Assembly: GCA_964568145.1 (NCBI GenBank)
Contig: CAZMOZ010000012.1
Coordinates: 55,319 to 119,318 of the forward strand
DNA: 64,000 nt
DNA from: DSVZ01 sp964568145
Lineage (GTDB): Bacteria > Verrucomicrobiota > Verrucomicrobiia > Limisphaerales > J093
Direction: 5' to 3'
Part shown: in pieces, positions 28,459 to 36,059 of the stretch
How positions within the stretch are numbered: the stretch's first letter is position 1
How the letters are laid out: every line of letters begins with the position of its first letter
Made by a program: the position numbers and the translations under genes
The notes under the pieces: generated by a model
What the model saw: the letters and a program-made list of their open reading frames with translations, nothing else
Databases searched by the model: none
What the model was told of the DNA's origin: nothing

Positions 28459-29913
28459 ATGGAACCTCGCGCTGACATCGCCGTCATCGGTCTGGCCGTG
28501 ATGGGCCAGAACTTGATTTTGAACATGAACGACCACGGCTTCACCGTCGTGGCCTACAACCGCACCGTCTCGAAAGTGGACGAGTTCCTGGCCAAGGAGG
28601 CCAAGGGCACCAACATCCTCGGCGCGCACTCGCTGGCCGAGATGGTCGCGCTCCTGAAAAAGCCCCGCCGCGTCATGCTCATGGTCAAGGCCGGCGCCGC
28701 CGTGGACGAGTTCATCGAGCAACTGCTGGGCGTGCTCGAACCCGGCGACATCATCATTGACGGCGGCAATTCGCTGTTCGAAGACACGATCCGCCGCACG
28801 AAATACGTCGAGTCGAAGGGGCTGCTGTACATCGGCACCGGCGTGAGCGGCGGCGAGGAGGGCGCGCGGCACGGCCCGAGCATCATGCCCGGCGGCAGCC
28901 CGGCCGCCTGGCCGCATGTGAAGCCGATCTTCCAGGCCATCGCCGCGAAGGTCGCCGACGGCACGCCCTGTTGCGACTGGGTGGGTGAGGGCGGCGCGGG
29001 CCATTACGTGAAGATGACCCACAACGGCATCGAGTACGGCGACATGCAGCTCATCTGCGAGGCCTACCACATCCTGAAGGACGGCCTCGGCATGACACCC
29101 GACGAAATGCACGAGGTCTTCAAGGAATGGAACACGGGCGAGTTGGAGAGCTATTTGATCGAAATCACCCGGGACATCCTCGCCAAGAAGGACGACGACG
29201 GCGCGCCGCTCGTGGACAAGATTCTCGACACCGCCGGCCAGAAGGGCACGGGCAAGTGGACCGTGATCTCGTCGCAGGAAATGGGCATTCCCATCACGCT
29301 GATCGCCGAAGCCGTCTACGCCCGCTGTGTCTCCGCCATGAAAGACCAGCGCGTGACCGCGTCGAAGATCTTCAGGCCCGGCAACCCGAAGTTCGCCGGC
29401 GACCGCCAGGCCTGGGTGACCGACATCCGCAAGGCGCTCTACGCCTCGAAGATCATCAGCTACACCCAGGGCTACATGCTCATGCGTGCGGCGGCGCGGC
29501 AGTACGGCTGGAATCTCAACTACGGCGGCATCGCGCTGATGTGGCGCGGCGGTTGCATCATCCGCAGCGTGTTCCTGGGCGAGATCAAGAAGGCGTTCGA
29601 CAAAAACCCGGACCTGGAGAACCTGCTCTTCGACCCGTTCTTCAAAAGGGCGATCAAAGGCTGCGTGCGGAGCTGGCGCAAGGTGGTGAGCACCGCGGTG
29701 CGCAAGGGCATCCCGGTGCCCGCCTTCAGCACGGCGCTGGCGTTCTTCGACGGCTTCCGTTGCGAACGCCTGCCGGCGAACCTGCTCCAGGCGCAGCGCG
29801 ACTACTTCGGCGCGCACACCTACGAGCGGGTGGACAAGACGCGCGGCGAATTCTTCCACACCAACTGGACCGGCACCGGCGGCCGCGTGGCCAGCAGCAC
29901 GTACACGGTGTAA
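28459..29913 (+). CDS. gnd: 6-phosphogluconate dehydrogenase, decarboxylating
   Basis: A 484-residue enzyme of the oxidative pentose phosphate pathway (6-phosphogluconate plus NADP to ribulose-5-phosphate plus CO2). The Rossmann motif is IAVIGLAVMGQNLILNMNDH with NRTVSKVDEF; the catalytic region has GTGVSGGEEGARHGPSIMPG and GAGHYVKMTHNGIEYGDMQL, giving the catalytic Lys. The C-terminus has KGTGKWT and SQEMGIPITLIAEAVYAR. Full length for the long (dimeric) form. The ATG at 28459 fits better than a TTG at 28441. It is monocistronic. Confidence 0.97.
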   Translation: MEPRADIAVIGLAVMGQNLILNMNDHGFTVVAYNRTVSKVDEFLAKEAKGTNILGAHSLAEMVALLKKPRRVMLMVKAGAAVDEFIEQLLGVLEPGDIIIDGGNSLFEDTIRRTKYVESKGLLYIGTGVSGGEEGARHGPSIMPGGSPAAWPHVKPIFQAIAAKVADGTPCCDWVGEGGAGHYVKMTHNGIEYGDMQLICEAYHILKDGLGMTPDEMHEVFKEWNTGELESYLIEITRDILAKKDDDGAPLVDKILDTAGQKGTGKWTVISSQEMGIPITLIAEAVYARCVSAMKDQRVTASKIFRPGNPKFAGDRQAWVTDIRKALYASKIISYTQGYMLMRAAARQYGWNLNYGGIALMWRGGCIIRSVFLGEIKKAFDKNPDLENLLFDPFFKRAIKGCVRSWRKVVSTAVRKGIPVPAFSTALAFFDGFRCERLPANLLQAQRDYFGAHTYERVDKTRGEFFHTNWTGTGGRVASSTYTV

Positions 29914-30047
29914 CAGCGCATTGCGTCAACGAGGTCCGGTTGCCTCGGTGCGGCCGGACCGTCCTTCTCGTCCCCGGCCCCACCCGGGCGGCGGGTTCGC
30001 CTGGCCGCTCGCCTGCCTGAACGGGCAACCGTAGCTTGGGCCCAGTT

Positions 30048-30264
30048 ATGAAGAAATTCACGGCGGTCCTACATCGAGGCGAGCCCGACGAGGGCGGCTA
30101 TTGGGCCATGTGCCTAGACATGCCGGGGGCCAATGGGCAGGGGGGAAACCCGCGAGGAGTGTCTGGCCAGCCTGGCGGCGGTGAAGGAATTGCTGGAATT
30201 GAACCGCGCTGAAGCCGTGGCCGACGATGCGAACGCCGAGCTGGCCAAGCTGGTCGTGCCATGA
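30048..30264 (+). pseudogene. Frameshifted hicB-type antitoxin gene
   Basis: The first codons read MKKFTAVLHRGEPDEGGYWA and MCLDMPGANGQG as in HicB antitoxins. A run of six G at about 30140-30145 then shifts the frame. Dropping one G restores ETREECLASLAAVKELLELN and ends with a TGA that overlaps the ATG of hicA (ATGA at 30261-30264). One inserted base therefore breaks the gene, unless the run of G is a sequencing error. Confidence 0.7.
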
Positions 30265-30335
30265 AGAAGCGCGAACTGGAGCAGCATTTGCGCGAGCATG
30301 GCTGCCAGTTCTTGCAGGAAGGCGCACGACCCACG
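30261..30335 (+). pseudogene. hicA-type toxin, 5' fragment
   Basis: MKKRELEQHLREHGCQFLQE is the start of a HicA mRNA interferase. After about 22 codons the similarity ends and DNA of a TPR gene begins. The catalytic His region is missing, so this is a dead fragment. Confidence 0.65.
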
Positions 30336-30510
30336 CCGACGCCCTGCACCAGGCGGGCCGTCGGGCCGAGGCGGAGACGCGCTTCCGCGTGACCGAGCAA
30401 ATGCAGAAAGAAGACCAGCCCGACTACCCGCTGCTCTACTCGCTGCGCGGCTTCCGGTATTGCGGCCTGCTCCTCGCCGCCCCCGAGCGCGCCGCGTGGC
30501 AAATCTGTAT

Positions 30511-30653
30511 GGGGAGCGCACGCGCCCCGCGTGCTGTTTCCGGCGCCCTCGCCGGAAACATCCCCGGCGCATCCAACGCTCTCGAGTCGTCCACGCGCCC
30601 GGACCAACCCGCGGGGGCGCGGGTTGGAGCACGCGAGGGCGCGTGCGCTCCCC
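30511..30653. mobile_element. 143-bp MITE-like element with 25-bp terminal inverted repeats
   Basis: The left end (GGGGAGCGCACGCGCCCC then GCGTGCT) is the reverse complement of the right end (AGCACGCGAGGGCGCGTGCG then CTCCCC) over about 25 bp with one indel. It carries no gene. Removing it rejoins the TPR motif on both sides, and its insertion kept that frame open. Confidence 0.7.
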
Positions 30654-30800
30654 TGCTCGAATCCTGCCGCGTCGTCTCCCAGCGCGCGGCACAGACGCTC
30701 AAGTGGATTCAGGCATACTCGGGTCATTCGCTTCTCGAGATCGCCCTCGACCACCTCACGCTGGGCCGCGTCGCGCTTTACGAGGCCATTCTGGGCGGTA

Positions 30801-30824
30801 GTCCGCCGCCGTAAGGCGGCGGAC
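30801..30824. repeat. Perfect 10-bp-arm palindrome
   Basis: GTCCGCCGCC-gtaa-GGCGGCGGAC. It lies exactly where the TPR reading frame ends and restarts in another frame, so it is probably an insertion that broke the gene. Confidence 0.7.
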
Positions 30825-31359
30825 GCCCCATCCGCGGCCGACGGTTTCCGCCTCGTTACCTCGGCGGCTACGTTCCCCACCGCCCGCCGCGAACTGGACG
30901 CCGCCGTGGCCGGCCTTCGCCGCGCTGGCCAGCAGGATGAACTTCCCCGCGGCCTCCTCACCCGCGCCTGGCTGCGCTTTCTTGAAAACAATCCCACCGG
31001 CCCCGAGAGCGCGCAGGCCGACTTGGACGAAGCGTGGGAGATCGCGGAGCGCGGCCCCCTGCGGCTGCACATGGCGGATATTCTCCTTCACCGCGCGAGG
31101 TTGTTCGGGCGGGCACGGGCGGTCAGTGGTCAGTTATCTGTTGTCAGTGGTCAGCAGTATCCGTGGGAGTCGCCGGAAGCCGACTTGGAGGCCGCTGGGA
31201 AGCTGATCCACGACTGCGGTTACCACCGCCGCGGCGAAGAACTCGCCGACGCCAGGAAGGCGATCCTCGGCCCGTAGCCGCGTCCGGAGGCTCATTCGTC
31301 CGTCCCTGACGGGCCTCCGGCAGCCTCCGCCTGCAACCACCGCCTTCACCGCTTTTGCC

Positions 31360-32343
31360 TCACGTCCTTTTCCCGAAGAACGTCTCCCACGCGCCCGTGC
31401 CCAGCGCCTGCCAGATCTTGATGACTTCGTAGATGATGACGGTCGTGAAGCTCACGGCCAGCCACACGCACACGGCCTCCACCGGCAGACCCCGCCACGC
31501 GCCGATGTGCAGCCCCACCATTGCTTCCGGCCGGTAACCCCACCAGCCGTAGGGCAGCGCCAGCGTCACCTCCCAGAGCAGGCTGATCAGCAGGATCAGG
31601 AAGAAGGTGAAGCTGAACGCCTGCCAGTTCACGAAGGGCCGGGCCGCGCGGAAGAAGCCCGCCGACGGGACGATCGCCACGGCGGTCAGGTAGGTGAAGT
31701 ACCAGGGGAATCCTTCGGGCGAGGCGGACACCGCCTTCTTGTAGATCACCGCGCCGGCCACGAGCGCCGCGCCGAGCACGACCGAGGGCCCATGGAACTG
31801 CGCAAGGCGCCGGAACTCCTTCGCCTGGCTGCGGTAGTCGGGCACGTTGTACGCGCGCAGCCAGTACTCGTCGGCCCAGAGGTAGCTCAGCAGCACCAGC
31901 ATGAAGCCGGTGAGGTAGAAGATGAATTCCTCGACCGGCAGGCCGCCGCTCACCGCCGGGATGTTCAGGCCCAGCGTGGCCCGATGGTTCGGAAACGTGA
32001 AGAACCGGTTGCCGAACAGGAGATCCAGCACGAAGCCCGTGGGCAACAGCACAGCCAGCGTGCGCCAGAAGGCCTTTCGCGCCAGCGTGAGGTCGGGTCG
32101 GCGGGCCAGCCACACCGCCAGCGCCGCCAGGGGAAGGATGAACAGCAACAGGCTCCAAGTGTAACCCAGCGGCGTGGGGTCGGGGGAATCGTGCTGCAGC
32201 ACGCCCGGATGCCGGACCGTGCGCAGCGTGAGCGCCGCCGGCAACACCAGCAGGCCGATCATGAGGAAAAGCACCCGGAACGCCTGCCGGGGTTGGTGCG
32301 GCGGTTCGCCGTCGGGGGACGGAGCGGGAATTTCGCGGGTCAT
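31360..32343 (-). CDS. Polytopic membrane protein with two lycopene cyclase-type domains
   Basis: A 327-residue protein with about eight hydrophobic helices. Two copies of the P-x-E motif of heterodimeric (CrtYc/CrtYd-type) lycopene cyclases occur: GLPVEEFIFYLTGFMLVLLS in the middle and GLPVEAVCVWLAVSFTTVII near the C-terminus. The family cyclises carotenoid ends in the membrane. No other carotenoid gene is in the window, so the pathway link rests on the motif alone. The ATG at 32343 starts a hydrophilic 20-residue lead-in. Confidence 0.65.
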   Translation of the reverse strand: MTREIPAPSPDGEPPHQPRQAFRVLFLMIGLLVLPAALTLRTVRHPGVLQHDSPDPTPLGYTWSLLLFILPLAALAVWLARRPDLTLARKAFWRTLAVLLPTGFVLDLLFGNRFFTFPNHRATLGLNIPAVSGGLPVEEFIFYLTGFMLVLLSYLWADEYWLRAYNVPDYRSQAKEFRRLAQFHGPSVVLGAALVAGAVIYKKAVSASPEGFPWYFTYLTAVAIVPSAGFFRAARPFVNWQAFSFTFFLILLISLLWEVTLALPYGWWGYRPEAMVGLHIGAWRGLPVEAVCVWLAVSFTTVIIYEVIKIWQALGTGAWETFFGKRT

Positions 32344-32388
32344 GGCGGCACGTTGCCAGCAAACCGGCGAAGCGCAAACGGTGTATTG

Positions 32389-32450
32389 AACCCGAAACTG
32401 AAGTTGGGCAGGCGGGGCGCACTACGCTACGGCCGACTTCGGTTTTCGAG
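32389..32450. repeat. Dispersed palindromic repeat (60-bp family), copy C
   Basis: Left arm CGAAACTGAAGTTGGGCAGG, right arm GGCCGACTTCGGTTTTCGAG. It lies between the divergent lycopene cyclase-like gene and the sigma-54 operon. Confidence 0.85.
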
Positions 32451-32522
32451 TTGAAGGATCGCGATGGTCGACCCGCGGCTCGGAGCCGGGTCTTGTCGCC
32501 CCTCGCGAGAAGCAATCCTCTC

Positions 32523-32579
32523 CGAAGCCCGCTTCGCCAGCCGCCCAGGCCCCACCGCGCGTTTCCGAAGCGAGCTTCG
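32523..32579. promoter_or_regulatory. Two inverted repeats, candidate activator binding sites
   Basis: CGAAGC-cc-GCTTCG at 32523-32536 and CGAAGC-ga-GCTTCG at 32566-32579. Both have perfect 6-bp arms, a 2-bp gap and matching flanks (TC before, C after). Their centres are 43 bp apart, about four helical turns, and they sit 33-89 bp upstream of the sigma-54 -24 box, a normal place for the upstream activating sequences of a sigma-54 activator. The activator encoded at 43095-44546 is the obvious candidate to bind them. Confidence 0.6.
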
Positions 32580-32611
32580 CATCGTCCGCTTCTTCCAAGG
32601 CGGAAAACCGC

Positions 32612-32626
32612 TGGCACGCGGGTTGC
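32612..32626 (+). promoter_or_regulatory. Sigma-54 promoter (-24/-12)
   Basis: TGGCAC-GCGGG-TTGC matches the sigma-54 consensus TGGCAC-N5-TTGC exactly, with GG and GC 10 bp apart and a C before the box. It should start transcription near 32638, about 66 bp before the ATG at 32704. It heads a seven-gene run on the same strand, and a sigma-54-dependent activator gene ends the block. Confidence 0.8.
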
Positions 32627-32703
32627 GGTATGAAACGCGCACGTTCGCCCGCGTGGCGAACCGGACCGAGCGAAAACGAAAACCGCAACGACGAGGATTT
32701 TGT

Positions 32704-33936
32704 ATGTCTTACGAAACCGGAGAGCTGTACGAGACCGGCCTGGAGACGCTGGAAGCCGGGCCATTTGAAGCGGGCACCGAAGGCGCGATGCCCGAAGCGG
32801 CGGACAGCCCTTTCAACGAAGTCGAGGAGATGGAGCTCGCCGCCCAACTGCTCGAAGTGACCGACGAGGCGGAGCTGGACCAGTTCATTGGCCGACTGTT
32901 CAAGAAGGCCGTCGGCGCGGTGGGCCGGGCGCTGAAGACACCCGTCGGCCGGCAGCTTGGCGGGCTGGTGAAAGGCGCGATCAAGCGGGCGCTGCCCAGC
33001 GTGGGCGCGGCTCTGGGCGGCGCGATTCCCGGCGTGGGACGCGACCGCGGCGGTCAGCTTGCCACGCAGGCGGGCCAGCTTCTCGGGCTCGAACTGGAAG
33101 GCCTGAGTCCGGAAGACCAGGAATTTGAAGCGGCCAAGCAACTGGTGCGCCTGGTGGGCAGCGCCGCCAAACACGCCACTGCCGCCGCGTCCGCCGCCGC
33201 GCCTGCCATCACGGTGGCGCGCAAGTCCCTCGCCAAGGCGGCGCGACAGTTCGCCCCGGGACTGCTGCGCAGCCTGGCCGGCGGCGTTTCGGCCGCGGCG
33301 GGTTCGTTCGAAGACGAAACCGTCGAGGAGTACGAAGGCGTCGAGGGGGCAGGGGACTTCGAGGCCGGCAGCCCGTTCGACGAAGTCGAAGAGATGGAAC
33401 TCGCGGCGCAACTGCTCGAAGTGACCGACGAAGCCGAACTGGACCAGTTCATCGGCGGTCTGCTCAAGCGGGCCGCGCGCGCCGCCCGCAAGGTCATCCG
33501 GTCGCCGCTGGGCCAGCACCTGGGCGGCCTGGTGAAAGGCGCGATCAAACGGGCGCTGCCCGGTGTGGGTGCGGCCGTGGGTGGCGCGATTCCCGGCGTG
33601 GGTGCCGATCTTGGCGGGCAGGTCGCCACCCAGGCGGGCCAGCTTCTCGGGCTCGAACTGGAAGGCCTGAGCCCGGAGGACCAGGAATTTGAGGCGGCGA
33701 AACGGTTGGTGCGCCTGGCGGGCACCGCGGTGCAAAACGCGCCCACCTCGCCGACCGCCATGGCGTCACCAGCGGCCGCGGCCCAGACCGCCTTGGTCAA
33801 AGCCGCCCAACAACATGCGCCCGGTCTGGTCCGCGGCGGCGCCGCAGGTCCGGCGGCGGGCACCTGCAACTGCCGGTGGCGCACATCCGGTCGCTGGCTC
33901 CGCCGCGGCGGCAAGATCATTTTGCTGGGCACCTGA
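32704..33936 (+). CDS. Two-repeat Gly-rich protein with acidic leader, first gene of sigma-54 operon
   Basis: A 410-residue protein of unknown function. Residues 1-38 are acidic and aromatic (SYETGELYETGLETLEAGPF), with no signal peptide. Two copies of a module follow, exactly 564 bp apart (from 32818 and 33382). Each has VEEMELAAQLLEVTDEAELD-QFIG, a basic K-K-A segment, a Gly-rich hydrophobic stretch (LGGLVKGAIKRALPGVGAAV), then LELEGLSPEDQEFEAAKRLV. The C-terminus is SGRWLRRGGKIILLGT, shared with the next gene. The Gly-rich, cationic middle resembles membrane-active peptides. The gene starts about 66 bp after the predicted sigma-54 transcription start. Confidence 0.8.
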   Translation: MSYETGELYETGLETLEAGPFEAGTEGAMPEAADSPFNEVEEMELAAQLLEVTDEAELDQFIGRLFKKAVGAVGRALKTPVGRQLGGLVKGAIKRALPSVGAALGGAIPGVGRDRGGQLATQAGQLLGLELEGLSPEDQEFEAAKQLVRLVGSAAKHATAAASAAAPAITVARKSLAKAARQFAPGLLRSLAGGVSAAAGSFEDETVEEYEGVEGAGDFEAGSPFDEVEEMELAAQLLEVTDEAELDQFIGGLLKRAARAARKVIRSPLGQHLGGLVKGAIKRALPGVGAAVGGAIPGVGADLGGQVATQAGQLLGLELEGLSPEDQEFEAAKRLVRLAGTAVQNAPTSPTAMASPAAAAQTALVKAAQQHAPGLVRGGAAGPAAGTCNCRWRTSGRWLRRGGKIILLGT

Positions 33937-34006
33937 TTCCGGGGCGGCCGCGGCTGCGGTCCGCTTCGCACGCACTCATTCAAACTCAACCCCATGGAGA
34001 AACCCT

Positions 34007-34720
34007 ATGCACGACATTGACACCACCCGACTGGAAGTTCCGCCGCCGGCGGAGTCCGGCGAAGGCTTCGAATTCACCGGCGAGTTCAGCCAGAACGGCG
34101 AAACCGCCGAGCCGCTCGGCGAAGTGGAGGAGCTCGAGCTGGCCACCGAATTGCTGGCCGTCTCGAGCGAGGCGGAACTCGATCAATTCATCGGCAAGCT
34201 GTTCAAAAAAGCCTGGCGCGGCATCCGCAAGGTGGGCTCGACAGTGGCCCGGGCGGCCCGGCCGTTCGCGGGCGTGCTGAAAGGCCTGGTCAAGAAGGCG
34301 CTGCCGTTTGTGGGCGGCGCGCTCGGCTCGTTCATTCCGATCCCCGGCGTGGGCACCGCGGTCGGTTCAGCCCTGGGCAGCGCGGTGGGCAACGCCCTCG
34401 AGGCGGAGCTGGAAGGCCTGAGCCCGGAGGATCGCGAGTTCGAAATGGCGCGCCGGTTCGTCCGCCTCGCGACCCACGCCTCCAAACGCCTGGCGCAGAC
34501 CGCGCCGACGGTGGATCCGCGCGCCGCGATCGTGGCCGCAGTCAAGGAGGCCCTGGGCCAGTTGCGCGGTCCGGCTGACGCAGACGCGCCGGCCAGCGCC
34601 GAGTACGAATTTGAAGCGCCGGAAACCGCCGCGACGGCAGGCGCGCCGATGGCCCCGACCAGCGGCCGTAGCGGACGCTGGGTGCGCCGCGGCAACAAGA
34701 TCATCCTCATGGGAGTCTAG
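34007..34720 (+). CDS. One-repeat Gly-rich protein with acidic leader, paralogue of the preceding gene
   Basis: A 237-residue protein. It has an acidic leader (PAESGEGFEFTGEFSQNG), then one copy of the module: GEVEELELATELLAVSSEAE-LDQFIGKLFKKA, a Gly-rich stretch (LPFVGGALGSFIPIPGVGTA), and LEGLSPEDREFEMARRFVRL. The C-terminus SGRWVRRGNKIILMGV matches the end of the upstream protein. A GGAG lies 7 bases before the ATG. It follows its paralogue by 70 bp, and the next gene starts 1 bp after its stop. Proteins with this module occur in other bacteria to my knowledge, but no function is known to me. Confidence 0.8.
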   Translation: MHDIDTTRLEVPPPAESGEGFEFTGEFSQNGETAEPLGEVEELELATELLAVSSEAELDQFIGKLFKKAWRGIRKVGSTVARAARPFAGVLKGLVKKALPFVGGALGSFIPIPGVGTAVGSALGSAVGNALEAELEGLSPEDREFEMARRFVRLATHASKRLAQTAPTVDPRAAIVAAVKEALGQLRGPADADAPASAEYEFEAPETAATAGAPMAPTSGRSGRWVRRGNKIILMGV

Positions 34721-34721
34721 G

Positions 34722-36041
34722 ATGGAACTCCTCCCGCCAACCTCCTGGCTGCTGGAACAGGAAGCCCGCGCGCTCCTGACGCGGCTGGACCGGGTGAAAC
34801 CGTTCGCGCTCCAGATGACTTCGGTCCTGGCCGCGGCGGTTTCGCCCGGGGCGCAGACGGCCATCGAGCAATACCTGGCTCAAGGCCGGCGCGCGCTGCG
34901 GGAGTTGATCCACCGTTTTCGCTGCTGGCTGCGACACCCGCTGGGCCGCGCCGCGACGCCCGCCGAGGCCCAGGGCCGGTTCACCCTGTTGCGGCTGCGC
35001 TTCAATACCATCCTGGCGCAGTTCGACATCTTCGCCGACGCGCTGGTTCAACGCAGCGAGCACGACCACGGCATCTGGCTGGGCGGGCTGGACGTGGCGG
35101 CTGCGGAGGCGCTGGAGCTGCCCGGCTATTACGAGGCGCCGCCGGTGATTTGTTACCTGGACCGCGGGCACGGCGCGGCCATCCGCCGGGCACGCACCCG
35201 GCTGCCCGGCGGCGGCGACAACCCGGTGGCCATCATCCGCGTGCCGCGCGAGCGCATGGTGGGCAGCGGCATCGCGTCGTCGCTGGTCCACGAGGTCGGC
35301 CATCAGGCGGCGGCCTTGCTCGATCTGGTGAATTCCCTGCGGCCGGTGTTGCAGGCGATGCAGCAGAAAGGCGGCGCCGAGGAGGTGGCGTGGCGTGTGT
35401 GGGAGCGGTGCCTCTCGGAGATCGTCGCGGACCTGTGGTCCGTGGCCAAGGTCGGCATCGCCTCCACGCTGGGCTTGATCGGCGTGGTGAGTCTGCCGCG
35501 CGCCTTCGTCTTCCGCATCAACCTCGACGACCCGCATCCGTTCCCGTGGATCCGCGTGAAGCTCAGTTGCGCGCTGGGCCGCGCGCTGTACCCGCATCCG
35601 CAATGGGACCGGCTGGCGGCCATGTGGGAGGCGTTTTACCCGACCGATGGCCTGGACGACGCACGCCGGCAGTTGATCGAGACGCTCGAAGCGACGCTGC
35701 CGGCGTTCACGTCCTTGCTGGCGCAGCACCGGCCCCGCTCGTTGCGCGGACACTCGCTGGCCGAGGCACTGGCCGTGCAGGACCGCGCGCCGGCCCGGTT
35801 GACCGCGCTCTTCCGCGCCTGGAAGCAGTCGCCGCAGACGTTGCGCCAGGCACCGCCGACGCTCGCCTTTGCGGTGATCGGCCAGGCGCGGATGGACGGA
35901 CAGATTTCCCCGGAAACGGAAAGCAGGCTCGTGGCCGACCTGCTGACGTGGTGGGCGTTGCGAGGCACGCTCGACATGTCGGAATTGTGCGCCTCGCAGG
36001 CCCGGGCGCGGCTGACCGCGCCGGGGCTTCTGACCGTTTAA
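34722..36041 (+). CDS. HExxH metalloprotease-like protein
   Basis: A 439-residue protein. The zinc motif is SSLVHEVGHQAAALLD (H190, E191, H194), and a third ligand fits E233 in CLSEIVADLWSVAKVGIAST, which would make it a gluzincin-type peptidase. It has no signal peptide. DPHPFPWIRVKLSCALG and LYPHPQWDRLAAMW are other distinct blocks. The start follows the upstream stop by 1 bp (translational coupling). A protein of this kind could process the Gly-rich proteins made by the first two genes or act on a target cell; neither is shown. I recognise the catalytic motif but not a named family. Confidence 0.7.
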   Translation: MELLPPTSWLLEQEARALLTRLDRVKPFALQMTSVLAAAVSPGAQTAIEQYLAQGRRALRELIHRFRCWLRHPLGRAATPAEAQGRFTLLRLRFNTILAQFDIFADALVQRSEHDHGIWLGGLDVAAAEALELPGYYEAPPVICYLDRGHGAAIRRARTRLPGGGDNPVAIIRVPRERMVGSGIASSLVHEVGHQAAALLDLVNSLRPVLQAMQQKGGAEEVAWRVWERCLSEIVADLWSVAKVGIASTLGLIGVVSLPRAFVFRINLDDPHPFPWIRVKLSCALGRALYPHPQWDRLAAMWEAFYPTDGLDDARRQLIETLEATLPAFTSLLAQHRPRSLRGHSLAEALAVQDRAPARLTALFRAWKQSPQTLRQAPPTLAFAVIGQARMDGQISPETESRLVADLLTWWALRGTLDMSELCASQARARLTAPGLLTV

Positions 36042-36059
36042 CCGAATTGTGGAGGAATT

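Larger units (their letters stand above)
30330..31277 (+). pseudogene. TPR-protein remnant with repeat insertions and frameshift
   Basis: Frame 1 reads ADALHQAGRRAEAETRFRVT, YPLLYSLRGFRYCGLLLAAP, then QRAAQTLKWIQAYSGHSLLE and IALDHLTLGRVALYEAIL. After a palindrome at 30801-30824 the same protein continues in another frame: RRELDAAVAGLRRAGQQDEL, RGLLTRAWLRFLEN, DEAWEIAERGPLRLHMADIL, ending ADARKAILGP. This C-terminal TPR module is typically the tail of larger NTPase/TPR proteins. The head is gone and replaced by a hicA fragment. Two repeat insertions (30511-30653 and about 31125-31160, a CAGTGGTCAGT simple repeat) also interrupt it. Confidence 0.7.

Noticed and set aside
31125..31160. Tandem CAGTGGTCAGT units as a regulatory iteron array
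   Set aside because: It lies inside a dead TPR gene and is a common simple-repeat type; there is no origin or regulator nearby.
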